Assembly (NCBI RefSeq): GCF_963576615.1
Contig: NC_088710.1
Coordinates: 682,001-746,000, forward strand
Source: Watersipora subatra
Lineage: Eukaryota > Bryozoa > Gymnolaemata > Cheilostomatida > Watersiporidae
Reading direction: 5' to 3'
DNA length: 64,000 bases
Shown: piece after piece, positions 59,801-64,000 of the stretch
Position numbering within the stretch: position 1 is the stretch's first letter
Layout: each line of letters opens with the position of its first letter
Notes under the pieces: model-generated
The model's database searches: none
Told to the model about the DNA's origin: nothing
The model's input: only the letters and a program-made list of their open reading frames with translations
Made by a program: the position numbers and the translations under genes

Positions 59801-61479
59801 ATCCGGTTATTGCATAGAGTATTCGATTTGGCTAAACAGGAATTGGCTTACCCTTTCTAAATTGGTCCTCAAAATTAGCATGCATTAGCGAGCATGCAAC
59901 TCTTGTTGAATGCTGAATTAGCATTCAAAATTCGTTTTCCCCTTGCATCAACCAAAAAAACCAACCTACTACAACCTTGACACCGACTAGGATTTCCCAC
60001 TGCATCTAGGAGACGCCATCAACGGTTCACTGCCGCTGCCCGGAGACTATACTCACTCATTTCCACAAAGTTAAGTAGTTTCATATAAAATAAATAAATA
60101 AAAATAAAGAGAATACGCAATTCCTGTGTTTCTGTAAATGCATCATGGCATATGTTACACCTATTATTAGTGCTGAACTTTTGCTCTTGAGTGTTAGGTG
60201 CTTTCTCTCCCTTAATATTTTTCTTTATTGCACCTAAAGTTTTTTTGAGCGAAGGGAAGAGGAGCAACATATGCAACCTATTTGCCATTGTATTTTATCA
60301 TGTTGTAAAATTTTTTTTAAATATTTTACAGTTTATGTTCCTTTTCTTTCATGTTCACCTGAGTGACCTTAGTCAGAGGCCTGATTAGTAGGTAAGGCTT
60401 CATTTAGTTATCAATGTACTATTGTATTTTGATACAACTTTTGCTGAGATTTTGCTTTTTGTTGCTAGGAGCAGTAACCACATATGCTGATGGATAGCGG
60501 GTACTGCAAATTGGGAGTCATCGACAAGATACATGAAGGTGCAGCCTTGGTTGGGATATATTTGGTAGCAGCGATCTGCTCCAGGCCACATGCGAGACTC
60601 GTAAGCGCAGATTACATTTACAAAGACATTACCAAAACATGGAACGATGGTAGCTATACAAAGAAGAACCCCTCGTCACCAACACTCTACCCCCATTCCT
60701 TTTGCCTCGTTCAAGAAATAGACAGTCGAACCTCCAACTTCATCACCCCTGCTCCTTTTACCTTAAGAAGATTTACCGCCGTATCGTCGTCTAAGGAGGA
60801 AGGTGTAAGATACCTGTATCTTGACTATGACCTAGTTTCATCTTGCCTCTGCCTAGCTGCGGTTTCTACATACCGATGTCAGAACAACTCTCATGTCAGA
60901 GCTACATATCTTTTATACATTAAGCTGTTATTTTACTATACACAAAAGATAAGAACGTAACACTTTTCTATAACATTTCATCATTTGACATTTGACAATT
61001 ACTACAAGACCAACATCTTTTCCTGCCAAGACTGTCTGTGTCACCATTCGTGTCAGCCTCCATAAACATTCCAACTAAGCTAATGATCTGTCCGCATCCG
61101 CTTGCTTATCTTTGTCTGTGCGCCTGGAACAAAATTAGTTGTGTAAATATTATTCTGCAACCTTTTCGTATCTTGTGTTTGACTCATGCCACACATATTT
61201 TATGCAAGTCATTCTCTCCTATATAAGGGAATCCCATCTTGTTTGTGAGGAGTCTTTCGTTCAAACATTCATACTGATACTCTTACGCTCATATTTTATT
61301 ATACATTCTTGCTAAGTAATATAGATCGTTAAATATACTGTTCTTAAATACAACCTCTGTCTCGTTATCGCAGTATTAAATCTTGTGGTAGAAAAACAGT
61401 TCTACAAACATTGGCTTAAACAGAATAAGCCCCCTAAGGGTAACATTGCTAAGAAGGACGTTAGCAACGGGTTATCACA
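56850..61479 (+). mobile_element. LTR retroelement with gag, no pol (copy 2)
   Basis: LTRs 56850-57525 and 60804-61479 look identical to each other. They share at least three variants not found in either LTR of copy 1 (TTAAGCTGTT, TCATTCTCTCC, CTGTTCTT). Gag, primer site, env-like fragment (59114-59479) and purine tract are as in copy 1. Confidence 0.85.
57551..59089 (+). CDS. retroelement Gag polyprotein, intact, 512 aa (copy 2)
   Basis: Same layout as copy 1: coiled coil, capsid-like region, CCHC knuckle CFLCMSDKHLARFC, Gln-rich tail. It remains open along its whole length, with three replacements relative to copy 1. Confidence 0.88.
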   Translation: MGDSEENSLVSLQDPMERVNQRFAQMGDVVDRQQNALDAVDRKTDSIERMIRTLTERVSEIADRGPAMRGESRFLPAEDPEVSFGGNLLDRNGYEVRQSRRSDWVRFGLSFTGKSEENFDSFSMQFETCCLLNEVPKSSYVLVLQLYFKDLAVAYLKEIVRAEGSSVTYEKVKRLMKTKLNACKGDEQVALEVSAVRQGSTESVRKYYERFRKIVASGSAGEDSPYILLHFRAGLHSAIRDKIMGTPCKNLSDILRAAVGVETALLADKNVSDVSDVSANYQSGRPHPVQNKRFDKTVRKCFLCMSDKHLARFCDKKAVSSREGQQGQARLGQARFQLYQQPRLNFDNSSNRGQHRVNSQQNEMPKWFKDWLASQKSPVTEQSVTNPPRAAYASAEVPLANSTRQPASVALNQARDNTTVVFDNMAFEYVEAPVAQEVKAKVMGPIIYRVATIVPAVVFEVAQVSQVNVETSKVGSRTKVAPIVPSEWVSREQAYELISLDVAETEQVMTNK

Positions 61480-61616
61480 CTTGCATAATACTGACACACC
61501 TGCATAGTACTGACACACCTGCATAGTACAGACACAACTGCAGTCTTAAAACACCAAACATATCTTTCTCCCCAGCACATGCAGCCCTATAGCAACGTGA
61601 ATAAAGAAATACTTAC

Positions 61617-61859
61617 GTGCATGAAGAGGTTTATGAACCAGTTAAGAGAGTATTGGTACATGGGATCTATATTGCCGAGGTCAGATATTGTGAAGAAAAG
61701 AATGCTACCATGTTTAGCCACTGGCTTGTACACAGACCGCGTGTCATCAATCTCTTTTTCTGTGCGCGATGTAATTTCTTGCTTGCGAGAAATCTCCTCA
61801 GATAAAACTTTGGATGAGGACAGAATATCGATGGCCGCTTCATCTTCCAGAGTATTCCC
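61617..61859 (-). CDS. axonemal dynein heavy chain exon, AAA5 region end (copy 2)
   Basis: Counterpart of 38591-38833 with the same splice sites. One replacement: the conserved GNILEDE reads GNTLEDE here. Confidence 0.9.
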
Positions 61860-62047
61860 CTAATCAACAGGCAAGCTTCGTGAGACACTTTATTTTTGTA
61901 CCAAGTTGCAGAATATATCCTGGTCAAACTTTTATTCCTGCACTTGGTCTTTCTAAGTAACTCACAGCTAACAGTCTGCATGAATCAGTTTGTACTTTAT
62001 TCATACACACTAGTAACTTTTCCTGACCAAATAGTCAACTTTTTGCT

Positions 62048-62164
62048 TCAAGGAGGGGCGTATGATATAGAAAGAACAACCAACAGTCAAGGAGGGGCGT
62101 ATGATATAGAAAGAACAACCAACAGTCAAGGAGGGGCGTATGATATAGAGAGAACAACCATTAG
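62048..62164. repeat. 39-bp tandem repeat (copy 2)
   Basis: Same three units as 39022-39138. Confidence 0.85.
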
Positions 62165-62950
62165 TATATGATCAATCATCCAATGTTCATCAAACATGCT
62201 CAACTCATAAATAACAGGGTATGCGTAACAAATTTAATACAAATTATTACCAATCTGCTAAATCAATTATTTTATTTCAAGGAAGTTCTGTGTAACCCCT
62301 GAAAGCGCTACAGTATTCAAACAAACAATGAAGGATTATATACCATGAAAATTTTAATGAATGCAGCCAACATTAATTTTTAAACGGCACAACTGTGTTT
62401 TATAAAATTTAGATATTTATTTTCTTTCATATATAGTAAAATTAAGCGCTCGTAGTAGTTTTTAAAAAGGTAGAAAACATAACATTTGGATTACTGTGCT
62501 GATCATTTAGTTTTGGCTATAATTAGTTTTATGGATGTGGGTTTACAGAGGTGAGCTTTAGTTAAAATCTATCTTTATACTGAGTGGATGTCTGTGAATA
62601 TAATCACATCCATTCACTCGCTTTCTTAACAACAATTCTTTTCTTCATCATAAACAGAACAAATTTACCGTTTACAACCAACTAGCTTATTTCCTGAATA
62701 TAACCTTTGTTATAAAATCCGCAATAACAGTGTAATTGTCATTACAAAATTTCTATATGAACCATAATAAACTTTAAACCAGTTCTAGAATAATTATGTA
62801 AGATTATTATGAATGACCTTTTTATAAGGTTTATTACATAAATATGTTTGGGTGCCATAAGATAGATTTTATGCATTTGGAAGATGTAATTATTCTGCTA
62901 TGGACTTTAATAAAATGATGCTTTACTAAAGATGAATTTACACAAAAAAT

Positions 62951-63339
62951 TACTATATTTTATCAGAAAGCATCGGCATTTTTTATCATTGGCGATTGTT
63001 TTTGATGTTTGAGGTGATCTGACTACCAGGACGTTTCAAGATTAAAATCGACAATACCTGATCGCAGTTAACTCACAATGAATGCACTAGTTGCTATGGT
63101 TGCTATAGTTGAGATCGGCTATTACATTCAAGTTGCAGCATTACATATCGCTATTTTACCAGCCTCTTTGCAAATAAAGACGTCATAATCACATTTTCGC
63201 TTGATCTGAGCATTTTAACTGTGATCAAGTTTAGTCAATTTCACTCTTGAATCATCCTGGCAGTCAGACCACTTCAAACATCAAAAACAATCACCAATGA
63301 TAGAAAAATACCAATACTTTCTGGTAAAATCTACTGAAT
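62951..63339. mobile_element. MITE with long inverted repeats (copy 2)
   Basis: Counterpart of 39925-40313. Confidence 0.75.
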
Positions 63340-63417
63340 AAAATCTTTAGTGGGTGTTTAGCAAAGTTGTAGTAACCTACCCTCTGGCAACAAGAGAACT
63401 AAACATAGCAAACCAAC

Positions 63418-63603
63418 CTGGGAGGCAAAGAGAACCTCCAAAATCTTATCTTTAATTTCTTTGAGATTGCGTTTGTTGGCAGCGCCTTCTAAAATCAGTT
63501 CATTTTTCTTTTCCTCCAAAGCAGGCTTTTCTTTGGCAATGACGATTCCCAACAGTTGATCCTCGAGTCCGGAGGGAGTGATCATAAAATTGAGCAGTGT
63601 TAC
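63418..63603 (-). CDS. axonemal dynein heavy chain exon (copy 2)
   Basis: Counterpart of 40392-40577. The encoded residues are the same. Confidence 0.92.
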
Positions 63604-63625
63604 CTAAAAAGAGGAGCAGAGAGTC

Positions 63626-63840
63626 ATAAGTACTACATAAGTACTACATAAGTACTACATAAGTACTACATAAGTACTACATAAGTACTACATAAGTACT
63701 ACATAAGTACTACATAAGTACTACATACTACATAAGTACTACATAAGTACTACATAAGTACTACATAAGTACTACATAAGTACTACATAAGTACTACATA
63801 CTACATAAGTACTACATAAGTACTACATAAGTACTACATA
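63626..63840. repeat. 11-bp minisatellite (copy 2)
   Basis: ATAAGTACTAC units, with two 7-base short units. It is 92 bases shorter than in unit 1, which equals nine full units lost and one short unit gained. Confidence 0.9.
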
Positions 63841-63985
63841 CCGAGAAGAGTGTAGAGTGATGAATGATATATAACTATAAGTCTAATCAAACCATGCAAA
63901 GGCCATTGTGACCATCATAAAGAACTTGACTATGACTTGCATATGACAAGGAGCAGGAAAGGCTGAGCTATAAAAACAGACTTAC

Positions 63986-64000
63986 CTTAACTGAGATCTC
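63986..64000 (-). CDS. axonemal dynein heavy chain exon, cut by window end (copy 2)
   Basis: The last 15 bases of the counterpart of 41052-41255 (EISVK and the GTAAGT donor). Confidence 0.85.

Larger units (their letters stand above)
43575..64000. repeat. tandem segmental duplication, unit 2 (cut by window end)
   Basis: Collinear copy of 20,550 onward. The last base corresponds to about 41,066 in unit 1, so roughly 2.5 kb of the unit lies beyond the window. The junction shows almost no shared sequence (only TAAATA). Confidence 0.95.

Overview
The window is eukaryotic nuclear DNA. It is AT-rich, its genes are split by GT-AG introns, and much of it is transposon-derived. A secreted family 1 glycosidase, axonemal dynein heavy chain exons, non-autonomous Helitron-like elements and Ty3/gypsy-type retroelements point to an animal, probably an aquatic invertebrate. 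I cannot place it further from sequence alone. There are no bacterial features, no CRISPR array and no convincing free-standing tRNA or rRNA gene.

Left part (1 to about 20,550). From 0.35 to 1.7 kb lies a terminal-inverted-repeat (TIR) transposon inserted into a 129-bp tandem repeat, followed by a 38-bp perfect palindrome made of two ends of the same transposon. At 3.1-4.25 kb is a pogo/jerky-like transposase remnant that lacks its catalytic core. The one gene I can assemble completely is on the + strand at 6010-18629: eight exons in perfect phase encoding a 492-residue secreted beta-glucosidase-like (GH1) enzyme with both catalytic glutamates. Its introns hold 20-bp and 33-bp minisatellites, a 52-bp minisatellite that copies the exon 3/intron 3 splice junction about 17 times, a TA-flanked TIR element, a decayed Tigger-like element, a 1.5-kb TIR element with a chain of nested palindromes, and Helitron-like elements.

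Right part (about 20,550 to 64,000). A segment of about 23,025 bp occurs twice in direct tandem: unit 1 at 20,550-43,574, and unit 2 from 43,575 to the window end, where it is cut off. The units differ by scattered substitutions, a poly-C length change and a minisatellite length change. By eye I estimate well under 1% substitutions, not counted exhaustively. Each unit holds a degenerate Ty3/gypsy-like element on the - strand, a small unidentified multi-exon gene candidate on the + strand with a signal peptide, a truncated Helitron-like element, a young LTR retroelement with an intact gag and env-like start but no recognisable pol, and internal exons of an axonemal dynein heavy chain on the - strand (AAA5 region). 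The LTR element sits 138 bp from a dynein exon, in the intron and in antisense.

The duplication may be a real recent event or two haplotypes joined in tandem by the assembler; the junction at 43,575 is the place to test. No dynein exons upstream or downstream of the captured block are recognisable within unit 1, so at least that copy looks like a gene fragment.
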